Source: JAFKFH01 sp017307375
GTDB taxonomy: Bacteria > Pseudomonadota > Alphaproteobacteria > Ferrovibrionales > Ferrovibrionaceae
Assembly (NCBI GenBank): GCA_965229335.1
Contig: OZ245874.1
Location: 2,542,001 to 2,606,000 of the forward strand
Reading direction: 5' to 3'
DNA length: 64,000 bases
Every line of letters starts with the position of its first letter. Positions within the stretch are counted from its first letter, which is position 1. Under the pieces are notes generated by a model. It ran no database searches, had not been told where the DNA came from, and was given only the letters and a program-made list of their open reading frames with translations. Shown in pieces: positions 36,188 through 45,100 of this stretch. Position numbers and translations under genes: made by a program.

Positions 36188-37705
36188 ATGGCAACCGCCC
36201 GCACGATCCGCCTGAACCCCGCCGACAACGTTGCCGTCGCGATCGATACGGTGAACCAGGGGGCCGAGGCCGCCGGGGTCACGGCACGTGCCCGCGTGCC
36301 GCGCGGCCACAAGCTCGCCGTCGTCGCGATCGCCGAGGGCGAGGCGATCCGCAAGTTCGGCCAGATCATCGGCTTTGCCGCGGCGCCGATCGCGCCGGGC
36401 GACTGGGTGCACGAGCACAACGTGACCCTGCGCGACTTCGATCGCGACTACGCCTTCTCGGCCGAGGCGCAGGCCCCGAACCTGCTGCCCCCCGAGGCGC
36501 GCGCGACCTTCGAAGGCTACCGCCGGGCCAACGGGCGGGTCGGGACGCGCAACTATGTCGGCATCCTGACCTCGGTCAACTGTTCGGCCACCGTGGCGCG
36601 CTTCATCGCCCAGGCGGCCGAGCGTTCGGGCCTGCTCGATCGCTTTCCCAATGTCGACGGCGTCATCCCGCTGGTGCATGGCACCGGCTGCGGCATGGCC
36701 GCGAAGGGGGAGGGTTTCGACGTGCTCAAGCGGACGCAATGGGGGTATGCCGGCAACCCGAACATGGCCGCGGTGCTGCTGGTCGGGCTGGGCTGCGAAG
36801 TCTTCCAGATCGGCCGGATGAAGGAGGAATACGGCCTCGCCGAGGGCGAGACCTTCCGCAGCCTCACCATCCAGGAGGAGGGGGGCACGCGCCGGTCGAT
36901 CGAGGCGGGGCTGGCAGCGCTGGCGGACCTGTTGCCGGTGGCCGACCGGGCGCGGCGCGAAACCGTGCCGGCCTCGGAACTGATGCTGGCGCTGCAATGC
37001 GGCGGCTCGGACGGCTATTCCGGGATCACGGCCAATCCGGCGCTGGGCGCGGCGGTGGACCTGCTGGTCCGCCACGGCGGCACCGCGATCCTGTCGGAAA
37101 CGCCGGAGATCTATGGCGCCGAGCATCTGCTGACCCGTCGCGCGGCGACCCGCGAGATCGGCGAGAAGCTGGTCGGGCTGATCAAGTGGTGGGAAGACTA
37201 CACCGCCCGCAACGGCGGCGAGATGAACAACAACCCCTCGCCCGGCAACAAGGCCGGCGGGCTGACGACGATCCTGGAGAAATCGCTGGGCGCTGCCGCC
37301 AAGGGCGGTACGACGACGCTGCGCGGCGTCTATCGCTATGCCGAACCGGTCGATGCCAAGGGGTTCGTCTACATGGATACGCCGGGCTACGATCCGGTCT
37401 CGGCGACCGGTCAGGTCGCAGGCGGGGCCAATATCCTGTGCTTCACCACCGGCCGCGGCTCGGCCTATGGCTGCAAGCCGACGCCGTCGATCAAGCTGGC
37501 CACCAATTCCGACGTCTACCGGCGGATGATCGACGACATGGACATCAACTGCGGCGACGTGCTGGACGGCGTGTCGATCGCGGACAAGGGCGCCGAGATC
37601 TTTGCCCATACCCTCGAGATCGCCTCCGGCCGTCGGTCGAAGTCCGAGCAGCTGGGCTATGGTGACGCCGAATTCGTGCCCTGGCAGATCGGCGCCACCA
37701 TGTGA
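36188..37705 (+). CDS. UxaA-family sugar-acid dehydratase (altronate/galactarate type)
   Basis: The product has 505 residues and both UxaA parts: a short N-terminal SAF-like domain (residues about 1-95) and the large C-terminal dehydratase domain. The latter carries NGRVGTRNYVGILTSVNCSA, HGTGCGMA, LQCGGSDGYSGITANPALG and NNNPSPGNKAGGLTTI. This family removes water from altronate, galactarate or similar aldonates using Fe(II). It starts ten bases after the lactonase gene and is in the LacI-controlled unit. The preferred stereoisomer cannot be read from sequence. Confidence 0.85.
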   Translation: MATARTIRLNPADNVAVAIDTVNQGAEAAGVTARARVPRGHKLAVVAIAEGEAIRKFGQIIGFAAAPIAPGDWVHEHNVTLRDFDRDYAFSAEAQAPNLLPPEARATFEGYRRANGRVGTRNYVGILTSVNCSATVARFIAQAAERSGLLDRFPNVDGVIPLVHGTGCGMAAKGEGFDVLKRTQWGYAGNPNMAAVLLVGLGCEVFQIGRMKEEYGLAEGETFRSLTIQEEGGTRRSIEAGLAALADLLPVADRARRETVPASELMLALQCGGSDGYSGITANPALGAAVDLLVRHGGTAILSETPEIYGAEHLLTRRAATREIGEKLVGLIKWWEDYTARNGGEMNNNPSPGNKAGGLTTILEKSLGAAAKGGTTTLRGVYRYAEPVDAKGFVYMDTPGYDPVSATGQVAGGANILCFTTGRGSAYGCKPTPSIKLATNSDVYRRMIDDMDINCGDVLDGVSIADKGAEIFAHTLEIASGRRSKSEQLGYGDAEFVPWQIGATM

Positions 37706-37712
37706 TGCCGGA

Positions 37713-38558
37713 TCAGGCGAACGGCACCACGCGCTGCTGCTGTTCGCCGAGGCCGGCGACGCCCAGGCGCATCACGTCGCCCGCCTTCAGGAACTGCGGC
37801 GGCTTCATGCCCAGCCCGACCCCCGGCGGCGTGCCGGTCGCGATCACGTCGCCGGGCAGCAGCGTCATGAATTCGCTGATGTAGCTGACGAGGTGGCGCA
37901 CGCCGAAGATCATCGTCTTCGTATTGCCGGTCTGGCGGCGCTGGCCGTTGACATCGAGGAACATGTCGAGTGCCTGGGGATCGGGAATTTCGTCCTTGGT
38001 GACGAGCCAGGGGCCGATCGGCCCGAAGGTGTCGGCCGACTTGCCCTTGGTCCACTGGCCCGCGCGCTCGATCTGGTAGGCGCGTTCGGACACGTCGTTG
38101 ACCACGCAGTAGCCGGCGACATGGTCGAGCGCCTTGTCCTGGGTGACGTAGCGGGCGCGGGTGCCGATGACGATGCCGAGTTCGACTTCCCAGTCGGTCT
38201 TCTCGGAGCCGCGCGGCAGCATCACGTCGTCGTTGGGGCCGACGATGCAGGTCGTGGCCTTCTGGAACAGGATCGGTTCCGGCGGCACCGGCTGGCCCGC
38301 CTCGGCCGCATGGTCGGAATAGTTCAGCCCGACGCAGACCAGCTTGGACACCGCGCCGACACAGGACCCCAGCCGCGGATTGCCGTCGACCCGCGGCAGG
38401 GCCTGCGGATCGATGCGGGCGATGCGGTCGAGCGAATCGGGCTCGAGCGCCAGGCCGGCGACATCGCCGATGATGCCGGAAAGATTGCGGATCTGCCCTT
38501 CGGCATCGAGCAGGCCGGGCAGTTCGTTGCCGGGCGGGCCATAACGCAGCAGCTTCAT
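37713..38558 (-). CDS. FAH-family hydrolase (2,4-diketo-3-deoxy-L-fuconate hydrolase-like)
   Basis: The enzyme has 281 residues, the length of the LRA6/ureidoglycolate-lyase-like FAH group. It has a metal site at WEVELG (Glu124, Glu126) with Asp155, and a catalytic-lid segment NYSDHAAEAG (79-88). This group cleaves 2,4-diketo-3-deoxy-L-fuconate or -rhamnonate to pyruvate and lactate. ATG 38558 was chosen because AAGGAAGG lies just upstream and the family N-terminus MKLLRYG starts there; the frame stays open further upstream. It converges on the UxaA-like gene with a seven-base gap. The DHRS6-like SDR at 1.7 kb would supply its substrate. Confidence 0.82.
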   Translation of the reverse strand: MKLLRYGPPGNELPGLLDAEGQIRNLSGIIGDVAGLALEPDSLDRIARIDPQALPRVDGNPRLGSCVGAVSKLVCVGLNYSDHAAEAGQPVPPEPILFQKATTCIVGPNDDVMLPRGSEKTDWEVELGIVIGTRARYVTQDKALDHVAGYCVVNDVSERAYQIERAGQWTKGKSADTFGPIGPWLVTKDEIPDPQALDMFLDVNGQRRQTGNTKTMIFGVRHLVSYISEFMTLLPGDVIATGTPPGVGLGMKPPQFLKAGDVMRLGVAGLGEQQQRVVPFA

Positions 38559-38667
38559 CTGAACCTTCCTTCGAACGGTCGTTGCGTGTCGGTCGCCGAC
38601 GCTATTTCGAATTGACCGCGAAGTCACTTGCTACGCACCATCGCGCCACCACAACAGGGGGGATCGC

Positions 38668-41600
38668 ATGGGTGTCGGCCGGATTCTGATCGCCAACCGG
38701 GGCGAGGTCGCCATCCGCATCGCGCGCGCGGCAGCCGAGTTGGGCGTGGGCGCCGTCATGGTCCATGCCGAGGATGACGCCCGATCGCTGCATGTCCAGG
38801 CCGGGGACGATGCGCTGCCGCTGGCGGGCCAGGGCGCGGCCGCCTATCTCGACATCGCCCAGATCGTGGCCGCGGCCCAGGCCGCCGGGTGCGATGCGGT
38901 TCACCCGGGCTATGGCTTCCTGTCCGAGAACGCGGCCTTCGCCGCCGCCTGCGCCGCGGCCGGGCTGACCTTCATCGGCCCGTCGCCCGAGGCACTCGCC
39001 CTGTTCGGCGACAAGGCGCGGGCCCGGGCGCTGGCCGGCCGGCTCGACGTGCCGCTGTTGCCGGGCACGTCCGGTCCGACCGACCTGGCTGCGGCCCTGG
39101 CCTTCTTCGACAGTCTGGGCGACGGCGCCGCCGTGATGATCAAGGCGATTGCGGGCGGCGGCGGGCGCGGGATGCGGCCGGTGCTGTCCCGCGATGCGCT
39201 CGAGGAAGCCTGGACCCGCTGCCGGTCGGAGGCCCGTGCTGCCTTCGGCCAGGATGGCGTCTATGTCGAGCGGCTGATCGCGCGCGCCCGCCATATCGAG
39301 ATCCAGGTGGTCGGCGACGGCGAGGATGTCGTCGCGGTCGGCGACCGCGACTGTACCCTGCAGCGGCGGCGCCAGAAGCTGGTCGAGATCGCGCCCGCCC
39401 CCGGTCTCGACCCCGCCATCCGCGACCAGCTGGCGCGGGCGGCGGCCAGGATGGCGCGCGCAGCCGGCTATCGCGGCCTCGGCACCTTCGAATTCCTGCT
39501 GGACCAGGACGGGCACTGGTTCTTCATGGAGGCCAATCCGCGGCTTCAGGTCGAGCATACGGTGACCGAGGAAGTGACCGGCATCGATCTCGTCGCGACC
39601 CAGATCGAGATCGCCGGCGGCGGCCGCCTCGCCGATCTCGGCCTGGCCGATCGCCTGCCGCAGCCGTCGGGCTTTGCCATCCAGCTGCGGATCAACATGG
39701 AGACCATGACGGCCGATGGCGACGCGCAGCCATCGGGTGGGGTGCTGCATGCCTACGACCTGCCGTCGGGCCCGGGGATCCGGGTCGACGGCTTCGGTTA
39801 TGCCGGCTACGCCACGTCGTCGAACTATGATTCGCTGCTGGCCAAGCTGATCGTCTCGACCCGCGGGCGCAGCTATGCCGACACGATCGCCAAGGCCTAT
39901 CGGGCGCTGGGCGAATGCCGCATCACCGGCGTGGCGACGAATATCGGTTTCCTGCAGACGCTGTTGCGCCGGCCGGAAGTCGTGGCCAACGCCGTGGATA
40001 CCCGGTTCATCGAGACTCATGCCGCCGACCTCGTCGCCGACGGCCAGGTACACGATATCAGATATTTCGCCGACGACGGGGCGGCCGCGGCGGTGTCGGC
40101 GGCGATCGAGGGGCCGCCCGGCTGCATTGCGGCGCCGGCGCCGATGCAGGGGCGTCTCGTCGCCATCGCCGTGTCGGTCGGCGACGCCGTGGCGTCCGGG
40201 GCGCAGCTCGCCGTGATCGAGGCGATGAAGATGGAACATCTGGTGACCGCGGAAACGGCCGGCCATGTCCGTGCCGTCGTCGCCGCGGCGGGTGACCAGG
40301 TCGGGCCGGGCCAGCCGTTGCTCTTCATCGAGCCGGCCGCGATCGACGATGCGGCGGCCGAGGCAGACGACGACCAGGACCCCGACGCGATCCGCCCCGA
40401 CCTGGCCGAGGTGATCGAGCGCCATGCCGTCGGCCTCGATGCGCGCCGGCCCGAGGCGGTCGCGCGCCGGCGCAAGACTGGCCAGCGCACCGCGCGCGAG
40501 AACATCGACGATCTCTGCGATCCCGACAGTTTCGTCGAATATGGCGCGCTGGCGATCGCCGCCCAGCGGCAGCGCCGGCCGCTGGACGACCTGATCCGCA
40601 ACACGCCGGCCGACGGGCTGGTCGCCGGGATCGGCACGGTCAATGCCGCCCTGTTCGACGAGGCGCGCGCCCGCTGCATGGTGCTGGCCTACGACTACAC
40701 GGTGCTCGCCGGCACCCAGGGGTTCATGAACCACAAGAAGACCGACCGGATGCTGGGTCTGGCCGAGCAATGGCGGCTGCCGCTGGTGCTGTTCGCCGAG
40801 GGGGGCGGCGGCCGGCCCGGCGATACCGACGTCGCGGTGGTGGCGGGCCTCGACGTTCCGAGTTTCCAGGGCTTTGCCCGCCTGTCGGCCGGCGCGCCGC
40901 TGGTCGGCATCGTCTCGGGCCGTTGCTTTGCCGGCAATGCCGCGCTGCTCGGTTGCTGCGATGTGATCATCGCGACGCAGGATGCAACGATCGGCATGTC
41001 CGGGCCGGCAATGATCGAGGGGGGCGGCCTGGGCGTCTTCCGGCCGGAAGAGGTCGGGCCGATCGCGGTGCAGACCAAGAACGGCGTGGTCGACCTGGCC
41101 GTGGCCGACGAGGGCGAGGCGGTCGCCGCCGCGCGCCGCTACCTCGCCTATTTCCAGGGTCGCACCGCCGGCTGGACGGTGGCGGATCAGCGCCTGCTGC
41201 GCCGCCTGATCCCGGAAAACCGCCTGCGGGTCTACGACGTGCGGCAGGTGATCGCGACCATCGCCGACGAGGGCTCGGTGATGGAATTGCGCCGTGAATT
41301 CGGCATCGGGATCGTCACGGCGCTTATCCGGGTCGAGGGACACGCCTTCGGGCTGATGGCCAACAACCCCCATCACCTCGGCGGGGCGATCGATGCCGAC
41401 GCCGCCGACAAGGCTGCCCGCTTCATGCAGCTCTGCGATGCCTTCGGCCTGCCGATCGTCTCGCTGTGCGACACGCCGGGCTTCATGGTCGGGCCCGATA
41501 TCGAGAAGCGGGCGCAGGTGCGGCATGTCAGCCGCATGTTCGTCACCGCGGCGAATATCGGCGTGCCGATCTTCACCCTGGTGCTGCGCAAGGGCTATGG

Positions 41601-41946
41601 CCTCGGCGCCCAGGCGATGACCGGTGGCAGCTTCCATGCACCGTTCTTCATCGCCTCCTGGCCGTCCGGCGAATTCGGCGGCATGGGCCTGGAAGGCGCG
41701 GTCCGGCTCGGCTATCGCAAGGAACTCGACGCGATGCCGGAAGGGCCGGCGCGCGAGGCCCTCTATCGCCGGCTGGTCGACGAGATGTATGCCAAGGGCA
41801 AGGCCATCAACATGGCGTCTTTCCTGGAGATCGACGCGGTGATCGATCCGGTCGAAACCCGGCGCTGGATCCTGCGCGGCCTGGCCTCGATACCGCCGGC
41901 GTCGCCCGGTGGGGCCAAGCGCCGGCCGTTCATCGATACCTGGTAG
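38668..41946 (+). CDS. Single-chain biotin-dependent acyl-CoA carboxylase
   Basis: This 1,092-residue protein joins all carboxylase parts in one chain. The biotin carboxylase with its ATP-grasp loop (AIAGGGGRGMRP) covers residues about 1-450, a biotin carrier domain follows with biotinylated Lys521 in EAMKMEHL, and the carboxyltransferase covers residues about 590-1092. The order BC-BCCP-CT is that of the single-chain LCC-type acyl-CoA carboxylases. Short-, long- or branched-chain acyl-CoA could be the substrate. It has GGGGGG upstream of the ATG, is divergent from the FAH gene, and stands alone without a partner subunit. No acyl-CoA dehydrogenase sits next to it. Confidence 0.88.
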   Translation: MGVGRILIANRGEVAIRIARAAAELGVGAVMVHAEDDARSLHVQAGDDALPLAGQGAAAYLDIAQIVAAAQAAGCDAVHPGYGFLSENAAFAAACAAAGLTFIGPSPEALALFGDKARARALAGRLDVPLLPGTSGPTDLAAALAFFDSLGDGAAVMIKAIAGGGGRGMRPVLSRDALEEAWTRCRSEARAAFGQDGVYVERLIARARHIEIQVVGDGEDVVAVGDRDCTLQRRRQKLVEIAPAPGLDPAIRDQLARAAARMARAAGYRGLGTFEFLLDQDGHWFFMEANPRLQVEHTVTEEVTGIDLVATQIEIAGGGRLADLGLADRLPQPSGFAIQLRINMETMTADGDAQPSGGVLHAYDLPSGPGIRVDGFGYAGYATSSNYDSLLAKLIVSTRGRSYADTIAKAYRALGECRITGVATNIGFLQTLLRRPEVVANAVDTRFIETHAADLVADGQVHDIRYFADDGAAAAVSAAIEGPPGCIAAPAPMQGRLVAIAVSVGDAVASGAQLAVIEAMKMEHLVTAETAGHVRAVVAAAGDQVGPGQPLLFIEPAAIDDAAAEADDDQDPDAIRPDLAEVIERHAVGLDARRPEAVARRRKTGQRTARENIDDLCDPDSFVEYGALAIAAQRQRRPLDDLIRNTPADGLVAGIGTVNAALFDEARARCMVLAYDYTVLAGTQGFMNHKKTDRMLGLAEQWRLPLVLFAEGGGGRPGDTDVAVVAGLDVPSFQGFARLSAGAPLVGIVSGRCFAGNAALLGCCDVIIATQDATIGMSGPAMIEGGGLGVFRPEEVGPIAVQTKNGVVDLAVADEGEAVAAARRYLAYFQGRTAGWTVADQRLLRRLIPENRLRVYDVRQVIATIADEGSVMELRREFGIGIVTALIRVEGHAFGLMANNPHHLGGAIDADAADKAARFMQLCDAFGLPIVSLCDTPGFMVGPDIEKRAQVRHVSRMFVTAANIGVPIFTLVLRKGYGLGAQAMTGGSFHAPFFIASWPSGEFGGMGLEGAVRLGYRKELDAMPEGPAREALYRRLVDEMYAKGKAINMASFLEIDAVIDPVETRRWILRGLASIPPASPGGAKRRPFIDTW

Positions 41947-41987
41947 GCCACTTCCGAAGCTGTCACCCGACGAAATTTTCCCGGCGC

Positions 41988-42007
41988 CAGCCCCCATATG
42001 GGGGCTG
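41988..42007. promoter_or_regulatory. Perfect 20-bp palindrome
   Basis: CAGCCCCCAT followed directly by ATGGGGGCTG is a fully self-complementary 20-bp sequence without a spacer. It lies 42 bases after the carboxylase stop and about 110 bases before the first giant secreted-protein gene. It could be an operator for a symmetric dimer or a cruciform/termination element; there is no T tract. Confidence 0.5.
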
Positions 42008-42119
42008 AGGCCATGGGCGACGGCGTGCTTAGGTCCCTGATCGTCTTTGTTTGCGCCATTTGTGGATTCCGCCGCCAACCCCTGGATTCCACGGGGCTCT
42101 TGCGATCCGGGAGTTGCAC

Positions 42120-45100
42120 ATGGGTACGATCGCTCGCCTTGCCCGCTGCGCGCTACTTGCGCTCCCTGTCGCCGTGACCCTGCCGGCCCACGCCGCGACG
42201 ATCACGGTGACGGATCTGACCGACGCGATGGCGGGCACGCCGCCGGGTTCGGGGGCTGGTGTCGCGGGTGATCTGCGCCACGCGATCCTGAATGCCAATT
42301 CGGGCGACGTCATCCAGTTCGCCTGTGCCACGGCGCCGTGCACGATCAGCCTCAATGGCCCGCTGCCGCCGATCCAGGCCAGCCTGACGATCGACGGGGG
42401 CAGCCGTGGCCGGATCGTCATCGACGGACAGAACCTCTACCGCGCCTTGTTCGCCGACAGCGGCACGATCGCGATCAGCAACCTGAGGATCCAGAACGTC
42501 CGGGCCAAGGGCGGCAACGGCGGCAGCGGCGGCCAATCATATGCCGGCCAGGGCGGTGGCGGGGCGGGCCTCGGCGCCGGGTTGTTCGTATCGTCGGGCG
42601 CCGTCGTAACCGTGACGTCGGTCGATTTCGCAAATGTCGCCGCAATCGGCGGCGCTGGCGGCAATGCGATTGCCAGCCCGTCGACCCGCAGCGGCGGCGG
42701 CGGCGGTGGTCTCGGCGGCAATGGCGGCAATGGTGCTGCCGGCAGCAGCGGATCCGGCGGCGGTGGCGTCCTGGGGGCAGGGGCGGCAAACACGACCTCT
42801 GTCGCGGGCAACGGCGGATTGGGGGGAGGGGGCGGCGGCGGGGGCCAGAATCCTTCCAGCGCCAACGGCACCGGCGGCAGCGGCTATGGCAGCGGGACGG
42901 CCGGCGCCGCAGGCGCCAATGCCGACCTCAACCAGAGCTTCGTCTATGGCGGTGGCGGTGGCGGCGGCTTCGGCGGGGGCGGCGGCAGCGCCCCGACCAG
43001 CGCCACCGGGGCGAGCGAATCGCAGGGGCGCGGGGTGGCTGGTGCCGGCGGCTTCGGCGGTGGCGGTGGCGGCGGCGATTGGGGCACCGTAGGCGGCAAT
43101 GGTGGACCAGGCGGCGGCGGCGGTGCGGGCGGCACGTCAACCTCCTCGGGTGGCGAATTGATGTCGGGCCTCGCCGGCGGCGCCGGCACTGGCAACAATG
43201 CCAGCGGTGGTGGTGGCGGGGGTGCCGCGGCGGGGGCGGCAATCTTCGTCTACCAGGGTAGCCTGACTGTCTCGACTTCGACGGTGGACGGCGTCACCGC
43301 GACCGGCGGTGCCGGCGGCACCAATACGGCCAGTGTCACGGCGGGAACAGCCGGCGGGGCGGATACGACGCCGGTCTTCAGCTACGACGGCACGGTCAAC
43401 GGCACGCTGTCCCGCAGCGCTGTGGCAGGCATTCTCGTCGCGCCGTTGCAGGGCATCACGGTGACGCGCGCCGGCAGCGGCAGCGGCACGATCACCTCGT
43501 CGGCTGGCGGAATCAATTGCCCGGGCGTTTGCACGGCGACGATCGATGCCTTCACCGACGTCACGCTCACCGCGACGGCAGGCGGCGGATCGACGTTCGG
43601 CGGCTGGACCGGCAATTGCAGCGGCACGACCGCCGCGGTCACGCTGACCAACGTGACGGCGGCCCAGGCCTGCACGGCGACCTTCGCATTGAATTCCACG
43701 GTACCGGCAACGCCTTCGTTCCCCGCCGCCGCGCCGCTGCCGTCGTTCGTGGCGTCGGCCATTCCCCCCACGCTCAATGCCGCCAGTGGCGGCAATGGCG
43801 CCGGTGTCCTGTCGCTCGCGGCCTACTTTCCGAACCCGGCAGCACTGGTCTTCGACATCTCGGCGCCCGGGGGGCTGCCCTCCTGGCTGGCGTTCGATCC
43901 GGCCATCGCGGCGTTCAGCTACCAGCTGCCGGCCATAGCGGACGGCCTGTCCGACGGGCATCCGACCTGGCCGAACACGGTCTACCAGCCGGCCCTGCGG
44001 ACGGCAAAAATTCCTGTGACTGTTTCGGCCAGCAGCGGCGGCCAGACCTATGCCGTCACCGTCGAGCTGAGCTTCCTTGCGCCGCGTAACACCGGCCCGA
44101 TCGCTGCGATCTCGCGCAGTCTTGACGGCGTTGCCGGCAATGCCCCCGCGGGTCGCTCGTCGCTGTCGTTCGACGGCGGCCAGGTCGTCTTCGAGACGCA
44201 GGCGAGCAACCTGTTTCCGGGCTCACCCAATTCATTCACAGACATCGTGCGCTATCACGGCCTCTCGGGGATGCGCGACCGGCTTAGCCAGACGGCTATC
44301 CCCGGCGGGGGCGTGGCCAATGCCGCCGCTGGCGCTTCGCTCAATCCGGCGGTTTCCGAGGATGGGCGTTGGGCGACCTTCGCGTCCGATGCCCCCGGCG
44401 TCGCCTTGATGCCGTCAGGCAGGGTACGACAGATATTCCGCGCCAGCCTTGTCTATCCGCGGCTACCCTTGAACGAGGCGGCGACACCCGCACCCGATTT
44501 TGTTTCCATGACGGCCGCCGGCGTCGCCGGCAATGGCCCGTCGGACAATCCCGCGATCTCGCAGGATGGCCGTTACGTCGCCTTCGACAGTACCGCCACC
44601 AATCTTGGGGAAGGCCTTGATGGTACAAGGCACGTCTGGCGCAAGGATCTCGTGACCGGCGTGCTGCTGCACGTCGCAGGCGGCAGCAACCCGACGATCA
44701 GCTGGGATGGCAACCTGATCGCCTACGAGACCGACGGCCAGGTGCAGCTGAAGGACCTGACGGCCGGCACGCTGCAGGCAATCGGCGTCGGCCACGCGCC
44801 CCGGCTGTCGGCACGCGGCGACCGGCTGGTCTACGCCAATGCCGGCAAGATCATGCTGGGCAGCCAGGTCGTCGCTGACGGCGACCAGCCCGGCTTGTCG
44901 GCCGATGGCCGGTTCGTGGTTTATCGCAGCGGCGGCCAGGTCTGGGTGCGCGACCTCGATCGCGGCGTCTCGGCGCTGGTCAGCCAGGGCCTCGCCGGCA
45001 CGCCGGCGGGCGGCGAAAGCGGCAATCCGGCGATCTCGGGCGACGGCACGACGATCAGCTTCACCTCGACCGCGCGCGACCTGATCGGCGGCAATCTCGC

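Noticed and set aside
38602..42078. Very long minus-strand open frame opposite the carboxylase
   Set aside because: It mirrors the codon bias of the GC-rich carboxylase gene, has no ribosome site or recognisable domain, and would overlap a clearly functional gene along its whole length.
42521..43420. Dense GGC/GGT repeats as a CRISPR array or tandem satellite
   Set aside because: The repeats are irregular codons for glycine inside an open frame, with no constant repeat-spacer period.
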